Source: Fictibacillus terranigra
GTDB lineage: Bacteria > Bacillota > Bacilli > Bacillales > Fictibacillaceae
DNA: 64,000 nt
Assembly (NCBI RefSeq): GCF_030412265.1
Contig: NZ_JAUHLN010000002.1
Span: 434,001-498,000, forward strand
Reading direction: 5' to 3'
Shown here: piece after piece, positions 15,621 to 25,595 of the stretch
Layout of the letters: the number at the start of each line of letters is the position of its first letter
Numbering within the stretch: the stretch's first letter is position 1
Position numbers and translations under genes: made by a program
The notes under the pieces: model-generated
Told to the model about the DNA's origin: nothing
Databases searched by the model: none
What the model saw: the letters and a program-made list of their open reading frames with translations, nothing else

Positions 15621-15665
15621 TTGTTACTCCTCCTTAGTAATTGAATACAGCATTCACTGTTAAGA

Positions 15666-16064
15666 TTAGTGGAAAAAGCGGGATAATTCCCCTTGAATCA
15701 ATGAAGTTTTGCCAAATCGACCTGCATGCATGAGCTCACGCTTTAAACGGCGGTGAATTGCAGACTCAGACATTTGTTCATTCTTAACCTCATTTTTCAA
15801 AAGGTTAACTGCTTGCTGGTTCAATTCAAACACACGCTTGATGCCGGCAAGGTTAACTCCTTGTTCAATCAGAGATTTAATTTCCAGCAATTTATCCACA
15901 TCGTTGAAAGAAAACATTCTCCGGTTTCCGTCAGTGCGTGCCGGATGAATTAATTCATGTTCTTCATAATATCGAATTTGCCGGGCAGATAATTCAGTCA
16001 GCTTCATAACAATACTAATCGGAAATAAAGGTTGATTCCGTCTTGTATCATCATTCATCATCAT
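15666..16064 (-). CDS. glnR: GlnR, MerR-family nitrogen repressor
   Basis: The protein is about 132 aa. I chose the ATG at 16064 (ATGs also at 16061 and 16058) because GGAAGGAGG lies 4 bases upstream; the longer TTG frame starts inside that site. The MerR winged helix-turn-helix is at residues ~10-75 ([29 protein letters not shown]). The C-terminus ([13 protein letters not shown]...[11 protein letters not shown]) is the GlnR-type tail that senses feedback-inhibited GlnA. It represses glnRA and other nitrogen genes under nitrogen excess. Two GlnR boxes in its own promoter show autoregulation. Confidence 0.97.
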   Translation of the reverse strand: MMMNDDTRRNQPLFPISIVMKLTELSARQIRYYEEHELIHPARTDGNRRMFSFNDVDKLLEIKSLIEQGVNLAGIKRVFELNQQAVNLLKNEVKNEQMSESAIHRRLKRELMHAGRFGKTSLIQGELSRFFH

Positions 16065-16087
16065 AAGCCCTCCTTCCAACTACTTTT

Positions 16088-16116
16088 ATCTTATGTTACA
16101 AAACCTCACATGTCAA
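16088..16116 (-). promoter_or_regulatory. glnRA sigma-A promoter
   Basis: On the minus strand TTGACA (16111-16116) and TAAGAT (16088-16093) are 17 bases apart. The whole spacer is a GlnR box. Confidence 0.85.
16094..16110 (-). promoter_or_regulatory. GlnR box 2 (promoter spacer)
   Basis: TGTGA-GGTTTTG-TAACA on the minus strand fits the GlnR/TnrA consensus TGTNA-N7-TNACA. It fills exactly the -35/-10 spacer, so binding blocks RNA polymerase. Confidence 0.85.
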
Positions 16117-16121
16117 CCTTA

Positions 16122-16138
16122 TGTAAGAAAAAATAACA
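16122..16138 (-). promoter_or_regulatory. GlnR box 1 (upstream)
   Basis: TGTTA-TTTTTTC-TTACA on the minus strand is a perfect TGTNA-N7-TNACA box. It is 28 bases centre-to-centre from box 2, in the same arrangement as in B. subtilis glnRA. Confidence 0.85.
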
Positions 16139-16149
16139 TAAAAAATTAA

Positions 16150-17412
16150 TTAGATCAGTTTCTCCTGAATCAGTCGGTCTGCAGCCGTTAGAATCGCAAT
16201 TTTCACATGCTCATACGTTAAACCGCCCTGCACAAATGCAATGTAAGGAGGACGGATCGGTCCGTCTGCTGTCAGTTCGATGCTTGCTCCCTGGATAAAT
16301 GTTCCTGCCGCCATGATCACATCATTTTCATATCCTGGCATGTACCCCGGATAGGGAACAGCATGGGCATTTACAGGAGAGACAAGCTGAATCGCCTGGC
16401 AAAAAGCGATCATCCTTTTTTCATCTTCTAATTTAACGGATTGGATCAGATCTGTCCGTTTAGCATCCCACGATGGATTGGTTGACATACCGAGCCTTTC
16501 AAGAAAAGCAGCTGTAAACACTGCCCCTTTTAACGCCTGTGCTGTAACGTGCGGCGCCAGGAAGAAGCCCTGGTACATTTCTAGCAGACTATAGAGGGAA
16601 GCTCCTGCTTCACCACCGATTCCTGGGGAAGTCAGCCGGTAGGAGCAACGTTCAACGAGTTCTTTCCTGCCTGCGATATAACCGCCTGTTTTCGCAAGAC
16701 CTCCTCCAGGATTTTTGATAAGTGATCCAGCGATCAGGTCAGCACCGACTTCGCATGGTTCTTTTTCTTCTACAAACTCTCCATAGCAATTATCAACAAA
16801 CACGATCACATCCGGTTTGATCTCTTTTACAAAGGCGATCATTTCACCGATTTCTTCTATTGTAAAGGAAGGTCTGTCTGCGTAACCTTTTGAGCGCTGG
16901 ATGCCGATCATTTTTGTATGGCTTTTTATGGATTTTGAGATGGCGTTGAAATCAGGTCTTCCCTCTGGTGTAAGTTCTGTATGGGCATAGGTAATGCTAT
17001 ACTCCTTAAGGGACCCTGTTCCTTTTCCTCTAATCCCCACGATTTCCTCGAGTGTATCGTAAGGTTTCCCTGTGATGTACAGCAGCTCATCACCAGGAAG
17101 AAGCACACCGAACAACGAGAGAGAAATGGCATGTGTTCCTGATATAATCTGAGGCCTTACAAGGGCCGCTTCCGCACCAAACACTTGTGCATATACTTTT
17201 TCAAGTGTGTCTCGGCCGGCATCATCATAACCGTAACCTGTAGACGGGGTGAAGTGAAAGTCACTTACTTGATGATCACGAAAGCTGTTTAACACTTTTA
17301 ACTGATTAAATTCTGCTCTCTGCTGAATGCCGTTATGCTGGGACCGGATTTTTTCCTCTGTCTCAATGGCTAATCTTTGCAGTCGATCTCCGTTTTGAAA
17401 CTGTGAAAACAT
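16150..17412 (-). CDS. ynbB: PLP-dependent C-S lyase-like protein (aluminium resistance family, YnbB)
   Basis: The protein is 420 aa with AAGGAGT 7 bases before the ATG. It is a fold-type-I PLP enzyme related to cystathionine gamma-synthase and methionine gamma-lyase. ISGTHAISLSLFG (~residue 90) contacts the cofactor phosphate, VFVDNCYGEF (~208) holds the Asp that pairs with the pyridine nitrogen, and SLIKNPGGGLAKTGGYI (~235) carries the Schiff-base Lys. B. subtilis YnbB occupies the same place between hflX and glnR. The true substrate is not established. It starts 12 bases after hflX and is probably in its transcript. Confidence 0.9.
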   Translation of the reverse strand: MFSQFQNGDRLQRLAIETEEKIRSQHNGIQQRAEFNQLKVLNSFRDHQVSDFHFTPSTGYGYDDAGRDTLEKVYAQVFGAEAALVRPQIISGTHAISLSLFGVLLPGDELLYITGKPYDTLEEIVGIRGKGTGSLKEYSITYAHTELTPEGRPDFNAISKSIKSHTKMIGIQRSKGYADRPSFTIEEIGEMIAFVKEIKPDVIVFVDNCYGEFVEEKEPCEVGADLIAGSLIKNPGGGLAKTGGYIAGRKELVERCSYRLTSPGIGGEAGASLYSLLEMYQGFFLAPHVTAQALKGAVFTAAFLERLGMSTNPSWDAKRTDLIQSVKLEDEKRMIAFCQAIQLVSPVNAHAVPYPGYMPGYENDVIMAAGTFIQGASIELTADGPIRPPYIAFVQGGLTYEHVKIAILTAADRLIQEKLI

Positions 17413-17424
17413 AGGGTACTCCTT

Positions 17425-18660
17425 TTATTGTAATTTCATGGATGGCAGGGCATAACCCCTGCACTCGTAGCTTTGTGTATCTTCGATGAAGACCTGTTCA
17501 AGCAAGATAGTGCTGTTTTTCAGCATCGACAGCTTTCTGCCTTCCTCCGCAGGGACAAAAATATGATAGTATTCCAGCTGCTTCTTCACCTCATTTTCAA
17601 TTACATCTTTTAAAAGAAGCAGATCATCTTTTTGAAAGGCCGAGATGGATACAGATGACGTGTCCGGAATAAAGCCTTCATTAAACTTGTCTTTTTTATT
17701 GTAGACTGTAATCATCGGAATGGAGGAAGCATCAAGATCCTTCAAGATAGAAAGTACGGTCGATTCATGCTGATCACGGTCTTCACTGGAGCCATCGATC
17801 ACATGGATCAGGACGTCTGCTTCCTTTACTTCTTCTAACGTGGAGCGGAAAGCAGCAATGAGGGATGTCGGAAGGTCCTGAATAAAACCGACCGTATCCG
17901 TCACAAGCACCTGGAGGCCAGCTGGAAGCCTCATTTTTCTTGTCAGCGGATCCAGTGTGGCAAACAATAAATTCTCTTCATAGCTGTCTGCAGCAGTAAG
18001 CCCGTTGAAAATGGTGGATTTTCCGGCATTGGTATAACCGACCAGCGATGCCTGGATCGCTTGATTCTCTTTTCTTCTTTCTCTGTAACGACCTCGATGG
18101 CTTACGATATCTTCAAGCTGGCGTCTGATCTCAGTAATCCTGGAACGGATATGCCTTCTGTCTTTTTCGAGCTTGGTTTCTCCAGGCCCTCTCGTACCGA
18201 TTCCCCCGCCGAGACGTGATAAGGAAACACCAACACCTGCAAGTCTTGGCAGGATATATTGCAGCTGAGCGAGTTCAACCTGCAGCTTACCTTCCCTGGA
18301 ACGTGCACGTGTTGCAAAAATATCCAGGATCAGCTGAGTGCGGTCGATCACCCTTGCTTCAAAAAAGCGGGAGAGATTTCGGTTTTGGGCAGGCGTCAGT
18401 TCGTCATTAAAGATGATTAAATCCGGCTCCAGTTCTTCCTCAAGCGCCAAGATCTCTTCAATTTTCCCTTTCCCTATAAAGGTTGATGCATCATAGCGCT
18501 CACGCTTTTGGGTCACAGATACTACAGCTTGTCCCTGAGCCGTTTTTGTCAACGACTCCAATTCTTCCATTGAATAAAAAAATTGCTCGTCGGTTTGCCC
18601 TGGCAACTGGCAGCCAACGAGGATGGCTTTCTCTAGATGAGAATGCTTGATTTCTTCCAA
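17425..18660 (-). CDS. hflX: Ribosome-associated GTPase HflX
   Basis: The protein is 411 aa with a TTG start and AGGTAGG 4 bases upstream. The N-terminal HflX domain (about 1-170) ends with the glycine-rich [19 protein letters not shown] linker to a coiled coil. The G domain has G1 GYTNAGKST (~207), G3 DTVGFIQ (~252) and G4 YNKKD (~320). HflX binds the 50S subunit and splits stalled ribosomes after stress. It lies downstream of spoVK and just upstream of ynbB, as in B. subtilis. Confidence 0.96.
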   Translation of the reverse strand: MEEIKHSHLEKAILVGCQLPGQTDEQFFYSMEELESLTKTAQGQAVVSVTQKRERYDASTFIGKGKIEEILALEEELEPDLIIFNDELTPAQNRNLSRFFEARVIDRTQLILDIFATRARSREGKLQVELAQLQYILPRLAGVGVSLSRLGGGIGTRGPGETKLEKDRRHIRSRITEIRRQLEDIVSHRGRYRERRKENQAIQASLVGYTNAGKSTIFNGLTAADSYEENLLFATLDPLTRKMRLPAGLQVLVTDTVGFIQDLPTSLIAAFRSTLEEVKEADVLIHVIDGSSEDRDQHESTVLSILKDLDASSIPMITVYNKKDKFNEGFIPDTSSVSISAFQKDDLLLLKDVIENEVKKQLEYYHIFVPAEEGRKLSMLKNSTILLEQVFIEDTQSYECRGYALPSMKLQ

Positions 18661-18700
18661 ATAACCTACCTGCTTTCCTATTCATAATAAAACTATCATA

Positions 18701-19651
18701 TCAAATTCCATGTTTTTCTTCCAGATGAAGGTCATCTGCCGTCAGCGTCATCAACGACTTCTTATCTGTTTTTTCTTCTCTCAGCAAACGGACGGATTGT
18801 TTCCTTACCGCCTTCTCGATGATGTTGCGGATATACCTGCCGTTGCTGAACGATTTTTCTCCAGCTGCACATACCCGCTGCAGATGATGGCGCAATTTCC
18901 ATTCTGAATCTTTTGCCATGATATATTGCCGCTCAGCCACCATCTTTCTGGAGATCTCCATCAGTTCATCTACAGAGTAGTCCGGAAAAGAGACCATGAT
19001 CGGAAATCTTGAGGGAAGGCCGGGGTTCAGTTTTAAAAATCGGTCCATTTCTCCAGAATACCCCGCAAGGATCAGGATAAAGTCATGCTGCTGGTCCTCC
19101 ATTGCTTTGACCAGCGTGTCGATGGCTTCCTTGCCAAAATCTTTTTCCCCCCCGCGTGCCAGTGAATATGCTTCATCAATAAACAGAATGCCCCCCATGG
19201 CTTTCTTTAGCAGCTCGCGTGTTTTTTGTGCTGTGTGCCCGATATATTCTCCCACGAGGTCAGCCCGTTCTACTTCAATCAGATGTCCCTTCGACAATAC
19301 GTTCATTTCATGAAAAAGGTTTCCCAGCATCCGTGCGACCGTTGTTTTCCCTGTGCCCGGATTCCCTTTAAACATCATATGAAGCACTTGTTTTTCCACT
19401 TTAAGTCCTTGTTCCGCTCTGCATTTATTCACATAAAGCCAGGCATAGATCTCTTTAATAAAGCCCTTTAACTCTTCCATTCCAACGAGTGATGCCATTT
19501 CTTGTTCCATCTTCTTTAATGGAAGGTGTTTTTCAAGCTGTCTTTCTTTCACAGATGGACTCGCTGCTTCTTCCACGCGTTCCCTTTCATTGTTTTGGTT
19601 CAGGATAATATTAATTTGCGTTTTCTTTTTAAATGTCATGGAATCATGCAA
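18701..19651 (-). CDS. spoVK: Stage V sporulation AAA+ ATPase SpoVK
   Basis: The protein is about 316 aa. GAGAGGTG stands 6 bases before a TTG at 19651, which I prefer; a GTG three codons earlier overlaps the ribosome binding site. The AAA+ (CbxX/CfqX type) core has Walker A GNPGTGKTTVARML (~110), Walker B GILFIDEAYSLAR (~170) and the GKEAIDTLVKAMED second region. It acts in the mother cell in late spore maturation in B. subtilis. The N-terminal ~80 residues (TQINIILN...) match the SpoVK leader. It is divergently placed from the YitT-like gene. Confidence 0.95.
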   Translation of the reverse strand: MHDSMTFKKKTQINIILNQNNERERVEEAASPSVKERQLEKHLPLKKMEQEMASLVGMEELKGFIKEIYAWLYVNKCRAEQGLKVEKQVLHMMFKGNPGTGKTTVARMLGNLFHEMNVLSKGHLIEVERADLVGEYIGHTAQKTRELLKKAMGGILFIDEAYSLARGGEKDFGKEAIDTLVKAMEDQQHDFILILAGYSGEMDRFLKLNPGLPSRFPIMVSFPDYSVDELMEISRKMVAERQYIMAKDSEWKLRHHLQRVCAAGEKSFSNGRYIRNIIEKAVRKQSVRLLREEKTDKKSLMTLTADDLHLEEKHGI

Positions 19652-19952
19652 GAGATTCACCTCTCTTTAGCTGTCTAAGATTATTATACTCATGACATTG
19701 TTTTATGGTGACAAATGCCCATCGGTTAGCCCTCATTCTAATGTATTCTGAAGAGTTTCAATTATACGGGCTTACTGACCGGTTTGAAATTTGATTATCA
19801 TACATAATTGTGAATAATTATTCTATTAAATTGTCTAAATCACCTAATAATGTATATTTTCAGAATATTTTATGTATTTTTAAGCAAAATTATGTATTGA
19901 CTATTTTTTCTTGCTGCCTTATTGTTAAAATTAGCTGCATACTAAAGGAACG
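19652..19952. other. Divergent AT-rich intergenic region
   Basis: About 300 AT-rich bases separate spoVK and the YitT-like gene. It must hold both promoters, but I see no unambiguous sigma-factor site or hairpin. Confidence 0.5.
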
Positions 19953-20570
19953 ATGAATATGTATTTTATGAAAAAAGCGCTTTTAGTTCTCATGGGGTTG
20001 TTCTTAACCGCAATCGGAACGAAGATTCTTACCGTCTCCCACCTGACTTTTGGGGGAACTGCAGGAATTTCCACGCTGCTGACGTTCTCGACGGGTATTT
20101 CATGGGGGATCTGGTTTTTTGTGATCAATCTTCCTTTTTTTATTTTATCTGTCAAAAGGCTGGGGATCTCCTTTTCCGTGTATACCCTTCTATGTATCTC
20201 ACTGATCTCCTTGATCAATGAATTTCTTAAGATTTCTCCCTCTCCCGCTCTGCATCCGCTGATCATTGCAATTGCATCAGGACTTATAATCGGTACAGGA
20301 GTAGTCCTCGTCCTGAATAATGGCGCCTCTCTCGGCGGTATTCATATATTAGCTGTCTATATGGATCAGCACCTTTCGATCAACCGAGGCAAAACTCTTT
20401 TTCTAACTGATTTCATCATCGTTATATCTGCAACCTTGATGGTAGGATTTCTACATGCACTCTATTCCATCGTTACTATTACGATCGCAAGTTACCTTGC
20501 CGGCAAGTTCAAACCGCATTCACCGAAAAACGATGATGAAAATGATCTTACGCTCGAAGCTCAGGCATAA
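19953..20570 (+). CDS. YitT-family multi-spanning membrane protein
   Basis: The protein is 205 aa with AAAGGAACG before the ATG; a second ATG two codons on is also possible. It has five to six hydrophobic segments. LTFGGTAGISTLLTF (~residue 30) and NNGASLGGIHILAVYMD (~120) are the glycine-rich repeats characteristic of YitT/YczE-type (DUF161) proteins. The C-terminus is short, charged and cytosolic, and lacks the DUF2179 domain of longer YitT members. It lies in the inner membrane; no substrate is established. It is the sole gene of its + strand transcript and ends in a terminator. Confidence 0.8.
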   Translation: MNMYFMKKALLVLMGLFLTAIGTKILTVSHLTFGGTAGISTLLTFSTGISWGIWFFVINLPFFILSVKRLGISFSVYTLLCISLISLINEFLKISPSPALHPLIIAIASGLIIGTGVVLVLNNGASLGGIHILAVYMDQHLSINRGKTLFLTDFIIVISATLMVGFLHALYSIVTITIASYLAGKFKPHSPKNDDENDLTLEAQA

Positions 20571-20578
20571 ATAACGCT

Positions 20579-20613
20579 AAAACCACTCCATTTAACCTAT
20601 GGGTGGTTTTTTT
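20579..20613 (+). terminator. Terminator of the YitT-like gene
   Basis: AAAACCAC (20579-20586) pairs with GTGGTTTT (20603-20610), then TTT. Confidence 0.75.
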
Positions 20614-20654
20614 ATGCTTTTTTTGTCAATTCTTGCGCTTATCCGGGAAATAAT

Positions 20655-21230
20655 CTATTCGTAGACCTGCCGCCCCCTATGATTTTGCTTTGTCCGGTCC
20701 ATATCCTTCTGATAAATCCGTTTTGCCTGATTGGAGACAGGAGTGATTTTGCCGATCAATATTCCTAATTTGTTATAAGCATCATCCGTATAGAGATTGT
20801 CACCAGCATTGATCTTTTGTTGAATTCCTCTCATCTCCTTGATGAGCGAAGGATCCGTCGTGATGGCCGCGTTTTTCCCATGTTCATTCCCTTTGATCGT
20901 ATGATACACCCTTAATCTGAGATGATCGCTCTTCCCCTGTGTAAGCTTATGCGTCGGTGTGATTCCTACGACTGTATAAATACCGCTCACAATGACATCG
21001 GCATGCTTAACCCCTGGAACGGTTTGTGCAAGGCTGGAAATTTCTTTAGCATTTTTTGATTCATAATTTTTTTCGTTGATGTTCGGTGCATCATTCTGCG
21101 AGTTGGGCAGGTTTTTCATGTTTACTTTCGTTGGTGCTTTGTAATTCTTTTCTTTATCAAGATCCAGTTCATTTTGTGAACATCCGGACACACAAAGGAC
21201 AGCTGCTGCAGCCAGTACATATCGTTTCAT
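20655..21230 (-). CDS. YhcN/YlaJ-type sporulation lipoprotein
   Basis: The protein is 191 aa. I chose the ATG at 21230 because AGAGGG is 8 bases upstream; the earlier ATG at 21254 lies before that site. A lipoprotein signal (LAAAAVLCVSGC) places the lipidated Cys at residue 17. Residues ~60-180 (EISSLAQTVPGVKHADVIVSG...GKSDHLRLRV...) match the YhcN/YlaJ domain found on forespore or spore membranes. A structural or germination role is inferred. It converges with the YitT gene. Confidence 0.8.
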   Translation of the reverse strand: MKRYVLAAAAVLCVSGCSQNELDLDKEKNYKAPTKVNMKNLPNSQNDAPNINEKNYESKNAKEISSLAQTVPGVKHADVIVSGIYTVVGITPTHKLTQGKSDHLRLRVYHTIKGNEHGKNAAITTDPSLIKEMRGIQQKINAGDNLYTDDAYNKLGILIGKITPVSNQAKRIYQKDMDRTKQNHRGRQVYE

Positions 21231-21366
21231 GGAAGTAACCCTCTCTTTTTTCATTCGATAGGATTAGTGTTCAAACTTCTCTGCCCAAATATTCATTTCG
21301 TTTTAAAAGTGCTTCCCTTCGAACATGTTGGTATAATTAAACAAAAACGCCAAACGGAGGTAACTC

Positions 21367-22368
21367 ATGTATCCGCTAATCGATTCCTTGCCCCGCTATT
21401 CGGCTGTATATTTAGAGACCTTGGAGAAGAAAGGAAGACAGGAAAGTACCATCAGGCGCTATTTTTATGATCTGAATGACTTTTTGGCATGGATGAGGGC
21501 GGTCAAAAAAGAGGACAGCTTCTCTGCCTTTCAATCGCTTCGAACAGAAGACTATCAGTCCTATTTTGACTTTTTAATCCGCGAAAGAAACTATTCGCTT
21601 CGTACGCTGCGGAGAGTATTGACGGTATTAAAACAGCTCGTACAGTTTCAGATTACCCTTGGGAAACTGGCGTATAATCCGGTCAATGGGGTGGATCTTG
21701 GCATTGGAGAAGAAACGGCTTTCAGCGAAGAGGATTTCATCTCCCCTGTGGAATTGGAAAGGCTGAACGAGATCATCAAATCGTACGAAGGACTGACAGA
21801 GAATCAGCAAAAATACCGCTATCTCTTGATCAGCCGCAACTTTTCAATCGTGGTTCTCCTTTCCCGGTATGGTCTGTCTTTGCTCGAAGTCACATCTTTG
21901 AAAATGAAGCATATCAACTTTACGAAGGGAATCATTCAAGTTCCTTCCGAGACGAGCCTTTCCAGAAAAATCAAGTTGGAAAAAGAGGATCAAGCGGTTC
22001 TTTATTCCTATTATCAAACGATACCTGCTGCGGTACGCCCAGCCTGGTATTCCAATGACTGCTTCTTCGCTGCTTTTGATTATCAGCGGGGAACCTACCG
22101 CTGGGTCTATAAAACAAATTCCCCTAAACCTCTGACCGAGATTGCTGTTCAGAAAATGATCCGCATGGAGGTCGAGCGTTCAGGATTGCGCAAAGGCATA
22201 TCAGCGCAGCACATGAGACGGACGTGCATCCTTAATGAAATTCAAACAGGAAAAGAACCGGAACAGATCAAAAAGAAGTTCGGTTTTAAATCGTCTTTAA
22301 GCCTGGAACGCTATTATAAGTATTTGCAATCCTTGCCAAAAGAACGAGAAAAAAACCTTGCTGAATGA
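21367..22368 (+). CDS. Integrase-like protein with degenerate catalytic residues
   Basis: The protein is 333 aa with ACGGAGG 5 bases before the ATG. It has a SAM-like N-terminal core-binding domain (~1-105) and a tyrosine-recombinase catalytic domain (~125-325). Aligned by eye to XerC/D, the first catalytic Arg of GLR-x-SE is Ser (YGLSLLE), the H-x-x-R box reads ISAQHMRRTC (His to Gln if aligned without gaps, Arg kept), LGH reads FGF, and the terminal Tyr (RYYKYL) is kept. The frame is intact. It stands between hfq and a sporulation lipoprotein inside conserved core, not in a prophage. It is probably inactive as a recombinase and perhaps a domesticated DNA-binding protein. Confidence 0.8.
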   Translation: MYPLIDSLPRYSAVYLETLEKKGRQESTIRRYFYDLNDFLAWMRAVKKEDSFSAFQSLRTEDYQSYFDFLIRERNYSLRTLRRVLTVLKQLVQFQITLGKLAYNPVNGVDLGIGEETAFSEEDFISPVELERLNEIIKSYEGLTENQQKYRYLLISRNFSIVVLLSRYGLSLLEVTSLKMKHINFTKGIIQVPSETSLSRKIKLEKEDQAVLYSYYQTIPAAVRPAWYSNDCFFAAFDYQRGTYRWVYKTNSPKPLTEIAVQKMIRMEVERSGLRKGISAQHMRRTCILNEIQTGKEPEQIKKKFGFKSSLSLERYYKYLQSLPKEREKNLAE

Positions 22369-22386
22369 AACCAGCAAGGCTTTTCT
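22356..22386. terminator. Bidirectional terminator between the integrase-like gene and hfq
   Basis: CCTTGCTG (22356-22363) pairs with CAGCAAGG (22372-22379), then CTTTTCTT. On the minus strand the stem is followed by TTTTTTT. The stem includes the last codons of the + strand gene. Confidence 0.85.
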
Positions 22387-22407
22387 TATTCCCAACAAAC
22401 CTATGTA

Positions 22408-22635
22408 TTAATTTTCAGCCGGCAGCTCTACCGGGCGATGAGGCGTAAAAGTTGAGATGGCATGCTTGTATATTAAATGCTGCTTTCCTTCTGATTCCAG
22501 GATGACCGTAAAATTATCGAACCCTTTCACCAGTCCTTTTAGTTGGAAGCCATTCAGTAAATATACAGTCACATAGATGTTTTCACGTCGTAATTGGTTT
22601 AAATACTGATCCTGGATATTGATCGCTTGCTTCAT
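22408..22635 (-). CDS. hfq: RNA chaperone Hfq
   Basis: The protein is 75 aa. The ATG at 22635 follows AGGAGG by 8-9 bases and gives [16 protein letters not shown], the standard Hfq start. Sm1 ([20 protein letters not shown]) and Sm2 (YKHAISTF) are both intact. It forms a homohexamer that binds U-rich and A-rich RNA. It lies 17 bases downstream of miaA, as in most bacteria. Confidence 0.97.
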   Translation of the reverse strand: MKQAINIQDQYLNQLRRENIYVTVYLLNGFQLKGLVKGFDNFTVILESEGKQHLIYKHAISTFTPHRPVELPAEN

Positions 22636-22652
22636 GTATACAGTCCTCCTCA

Positions 22653-23615
22653 TTAGCCATTAAAATAGTCATTCGACAGGTTCTTTAATTTTCCTTCTAC
22701 AAATAATCTGATTTCCATAAAATTCTCGTAAAAGTTTAGTGAGGACATATCAAACCAGTCGATCTCCATCTGGTTTCTGAACCATGTGTACTGCCGCTTG
22801 GCATACCTTCTTGAGTTCCGTTTAAGTAGTTCAACTGCCTCTTCCAACGACATTCTGCCCTCAAGGTATTCATATATTTCTTTATAGCCTATAGCCTGTA
22901 CAGACTGACAGTCTCTGACTCCTTCATCATACAATCGTTTAGCTTCCTCCACCAGACCGGAAGCGACCATTTCGTCGACCCTCTCGTTGATCCGCTCATA
23001 AAGGAGTCCCCGATCCATTAATAATCCGATAAAAACAAGTTCATAGAGGGATTCATCCGGTGTTTGCTGTTCTGCCAAAGTCTCGGACATGGTCTTGCCA
23101 GTACTGTGAAAGATCTCCAGAGCTCGGATCACTCTTCTTACATTGTTGGGGTGTATTCTTTTTGCACTTTCAGGATCATTCATTTGAAGAAGTGAATGAA
23201 CGTGCAGCTCCCCTTTTTCCCTTGCGAGGTCTTCAAGTCTTTTGCGGTAGCTCTCATCTTGGGGGGCTGCTGAGAATTCGTACTGGTGTGTGACCGATCG
23301 TATGTATAAACCGGTGCCTCCCACGATGATCGGTACTTTTCCTCGCTGGTTGATCTCAGATATGCTTTTTCTGGCCAGCACCTGAAACTCAGCGGCAGAA
23401 AATGAATCACAAGGTTCTTTAATATCGATCAGGTGATGCGGAATACCTTCCATTTCTTCTTTAGTAATTTTCGCCGTACCTATGTCCATGCCTCGATAGA
23501 TCTGCATGGAGTCACCACTAATGATCTCGCCATCGAGCGCTTTGGCAAGTTCTATTCCTGTTTTCGTTTTGCCGACAGCCGTCGGACCGACAATCACAAT
23601 CAACCGTTCTTTCAT
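22653..23615 (-). CDS. miaA: tRNA dimethylallyltransferase MiaA
   Basis: The protein is 320 aa. The ATG at 23615 ([10 protein letters not shown]) has AGGAG 6 bases upstream. It transfers a dimethylallyl group from DMAPP to N6 of A37 in tRNAs that read UNN codons. The P-loop is [11 protein letters not shown] (~residue 9), followed by [17 protein letters not shown] (catalytic Asp in the DSMQ region) and HHLIDIKEP. MiaB, encoded at 29505-31028, methylthiolates its product. It is separated from mutL by a terminator. Confidence 0.97.
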   Translation of the reverse strand: MKERLIVIVGPTAVGKTKTGIELAKALDGEIISGDSMQIYRGMDIGTAKITKEEMEGIPHHLIDIKEPCDSFSAAEFQVLARKSISEINQRGKVPIIVGGTGLYIRSVTHQYEFSAAPQDESYRKRLEDLAREKGELHVHSLLQMNDPESAKRIHPNNVRRVIRALEIFHSTGKTMSETLAEQQTPDESLYELVFIGLLMDRGLLYERINERVDEMVASGLVEEAKRLYDEGVRDCQSVQAIGYKEIYEYLEGRMSLEEAVELLKRNSRRYAKRQYTWFRNQMEIDWFDMSSLNFYENFMEIRLFVEGKLKNLSNDYFNG

Positions 23616-23697
23616 AAAAACTCCTATCACAGCGTTTCTTTTTTTCTATTGATATCATCATCATAACGCGAACAAAGTGAAAAATCCAAACATGGCC

Positions 23698-23732
23698 AAA
23701 AAAAAACGGCCTGTTTAAAGGCAGCGTTTTTT
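23698..23732 (-). terminator. mutSL operon terminator
   Basis: On the minus strand AACG-CTGCCTTTAAACAGGC-CGTT is followed by nine T. It is a few bases past the mutL stop. Confidence 0.8.
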
Positions 23733-23736
23733 TTCA

Positions 23737-25581
23737 TTACATGACTCTCTTAAACATCTTTTCCATCTCATACGTGGAAAAATGGATGATGATCGGCCTG
23801 CCATGGGGGCAGGTATAAGGATCTTCGCTTTGTCTCAGTGTTTCTAACAGCATGAAGATCTCATCGTTTCGCAAATGATGGTTCGCTTTAATCGAACCCT
23901 TGCACGACATCATAATGGCAGCTTTTTCTCTCAGCTTTTTTATATCAGCCTGTTTGTCTTTTAACACCTGCTCGATGATCTCTTCAATGCTTTCTTTCTC
24001 AAATCCTGCGGGAAACCATTGAGGATGGGCTTTTACGATATAGGTTGACCGGCCGAAAGGTTCGAGGAAAACTCCCACCTTCTCAAGGACCTCCAGGTGA
24101 TCATTAATAACTAGGGCTTCTTTATTGGTAAACTGAAACGTAAGCGGAACGATGAGCTCCTGCAGCTCTGACGCCACTTGTCCTACTTTTTCCCTGAAGA
24201 ACTCGTATTTGATCCTTTCCTGTGCCGCATGCTGATCGATGAGATACATGCCTTCTTCATTTTGGGCGATGATATACGTTCCGTGCATCTGGCCGATCGG
24301 ATACATGGCCGGAATCTTGCTCATATTCTCACTTTCTGCGGGCTCCTGTTGTTCAGGAACTTGGTTAGGAACGTAAGAAAAAGAATCTTCCTCCGTGAGC
24401 TGCTGAACCTCTTTTACTTGTTCGGGAAATTTTTCTTCCTCATTCCTAATATGCTCAGTAAACAAAGGTTGATCTGCTTCTTTTTCTGTTCGGGCCGATG
24501 GCTTTATCTCGTGTTCAAACGTAAAACTATGCTGTTCTGACAGATCCTTCTCAGGTTTACTAACTGTTAATGAAGAGGAAGGTTCAGGTATCAATCTCAG
24601 CTTGCGCAGCACCTTTCTCACTTCTTCCTCCACCAATGAATTGAGTTCCGGTTCCTTGCTCAGCCTCGCTTCAAGTTTGGAAGGATGAACATTGACGTCG
24701 ATAATGGAAGGATCCATCGTGATCGAAAGGACCACAAGCGGATATCTGCCTATGGGAAGGAGTGTATGGTATGCCTGCAGAACAGCTCGCTGGACGGCGT
24801 AGTTCCTGATATACCTTCCGTTCATGAACAATGACACATAAGTTCTAGAAGCTCTCGTGATCTCCGGTTTTGCAATATAGCCTTCGATTACATAATCAAG
24901 AGACCGCGCGGACACAGGAACCATATTTCTTGCCACATTCATACCGTATACAGCCGCAATTACGTTCAGCACGTTGCCGCTTCCATTCGTGTTCAATAGA
25001 TCCCGTCCGTTGTGCCTGAGCCGGAACGAGATCTCTGGATGGCCAAGCGCCAGCCTGTTAATAACGTCAGAAATATTACCCAGTTCGGTATTGATCGTTT
25101 TCATATGCTTCAATCTTGCAGGTGTATTATAAAACAAGTGGCGGACGGTAATATCCGTTCCTTTTCTTGCATTGGTCGAAGATACGGATTGAATCTGCCC
25201 GTTCATGATGGACAATGCCGTTCCTGCACCTGTGCCCGTACCGGTTTTCATTTCCATCTGAGAAACCGAAGCGATCGAAGGAAGCGCCTCTCCCCGGAAA
25301 CCCATCGTCCGGATTTGAAATAAATCTTGTTCCTCTTTTATTTTACTGGTCGCATGGCGGCTGAATGCCAATTCACAATCTTCAGGTTCGATCCCATCCC
25401 CATTATCAATGATCCGGATCAGGGACAGACCCCCTTCTTCAAGCTCGATTTCAATACGGCTGGAATGGGCATCAATAGAATTTTCAACCAGCTCTTTTAC
25501 GACAGATGCCGGCCGTTCGACTACCTCGCCAGCAGCGATCTTATTGGATAGGTGATCGTCCAGTTGGATTATCTTTCCCAC
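23737..25581 (-). CDS. mutL: DNA mismatch repair endonuclease MutL
   Basis: The protein is 614 aa with a GTG start and AAGGAGA 7 bases upstream. The N-terminal GHKL ATPase has motif [11 protein letters not shown] (~33), DNGDGI (~58), ATSKI and [13 protein letters not shown] (~95). The C-terminal nuclease domain has [12 protein letters not shown] (~448), [12 protein letters not shown] and CPHGRP, the endonuclease signature of MutL in organisms without MutH. It nicks the new strand after MutS binds a mismatch. It starts 15 bases after mutS, in the same transcript. Confidence 0.98.
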   Translation of the reverse strand: MGKIIQLDDHLSNKIAAGEVVERPASVVKELVENSIDAHSSRIEIELEEGGLSLIRIIDNGDGIEPEDCELAFSRHATSKIKEEQDLFQIRTMGFRGEALPSIASVSQMEMKTGTGTGAGTALSIMNGQIQSVSSTNARKGTDITVRHLFYNTPARLKHMKTINTELGNISDVINRLALGHPEISFRLRHNGRDLLNTNGSGNVLNVIAAVYGMNVARNMVPVSARSLDYVIEGYIAKPEITRASRTYVSLFMNGRYIRNYAVQRAVLQAYHTLLPIGRYPLVVLSITMDPSIIDVNVHPSKLEARLSKEPELNSLVEEEVRKVLRKLRLIPEPSSSLTVSKPEKDLSEQHSFTFEHEIKPSARTEKEADQPLFTEHIRNEEEKFPEQVKEVQQLTEEDSFSYVPNQVPEQQEPAESENMSKIPAMYPIGQMHGTYIIAQNEEGMYLIDQHAAQERIKYEFFREKVGQVASELQELIVPLTFQFTNKEALVINDHLEVLEKVGVFLEPFGRSTYIVKAHPQWFPAGFEKESIEEIIEQVLKDKQADIKKLREKAAIMMSCKGSIKANHHLRNDEIFMLLETLRQSEDPYTCPHGRPIIIHFSTYEMEKMFKRVM

Positions 25582-25595
25582 TTGATCGTCTCCTT

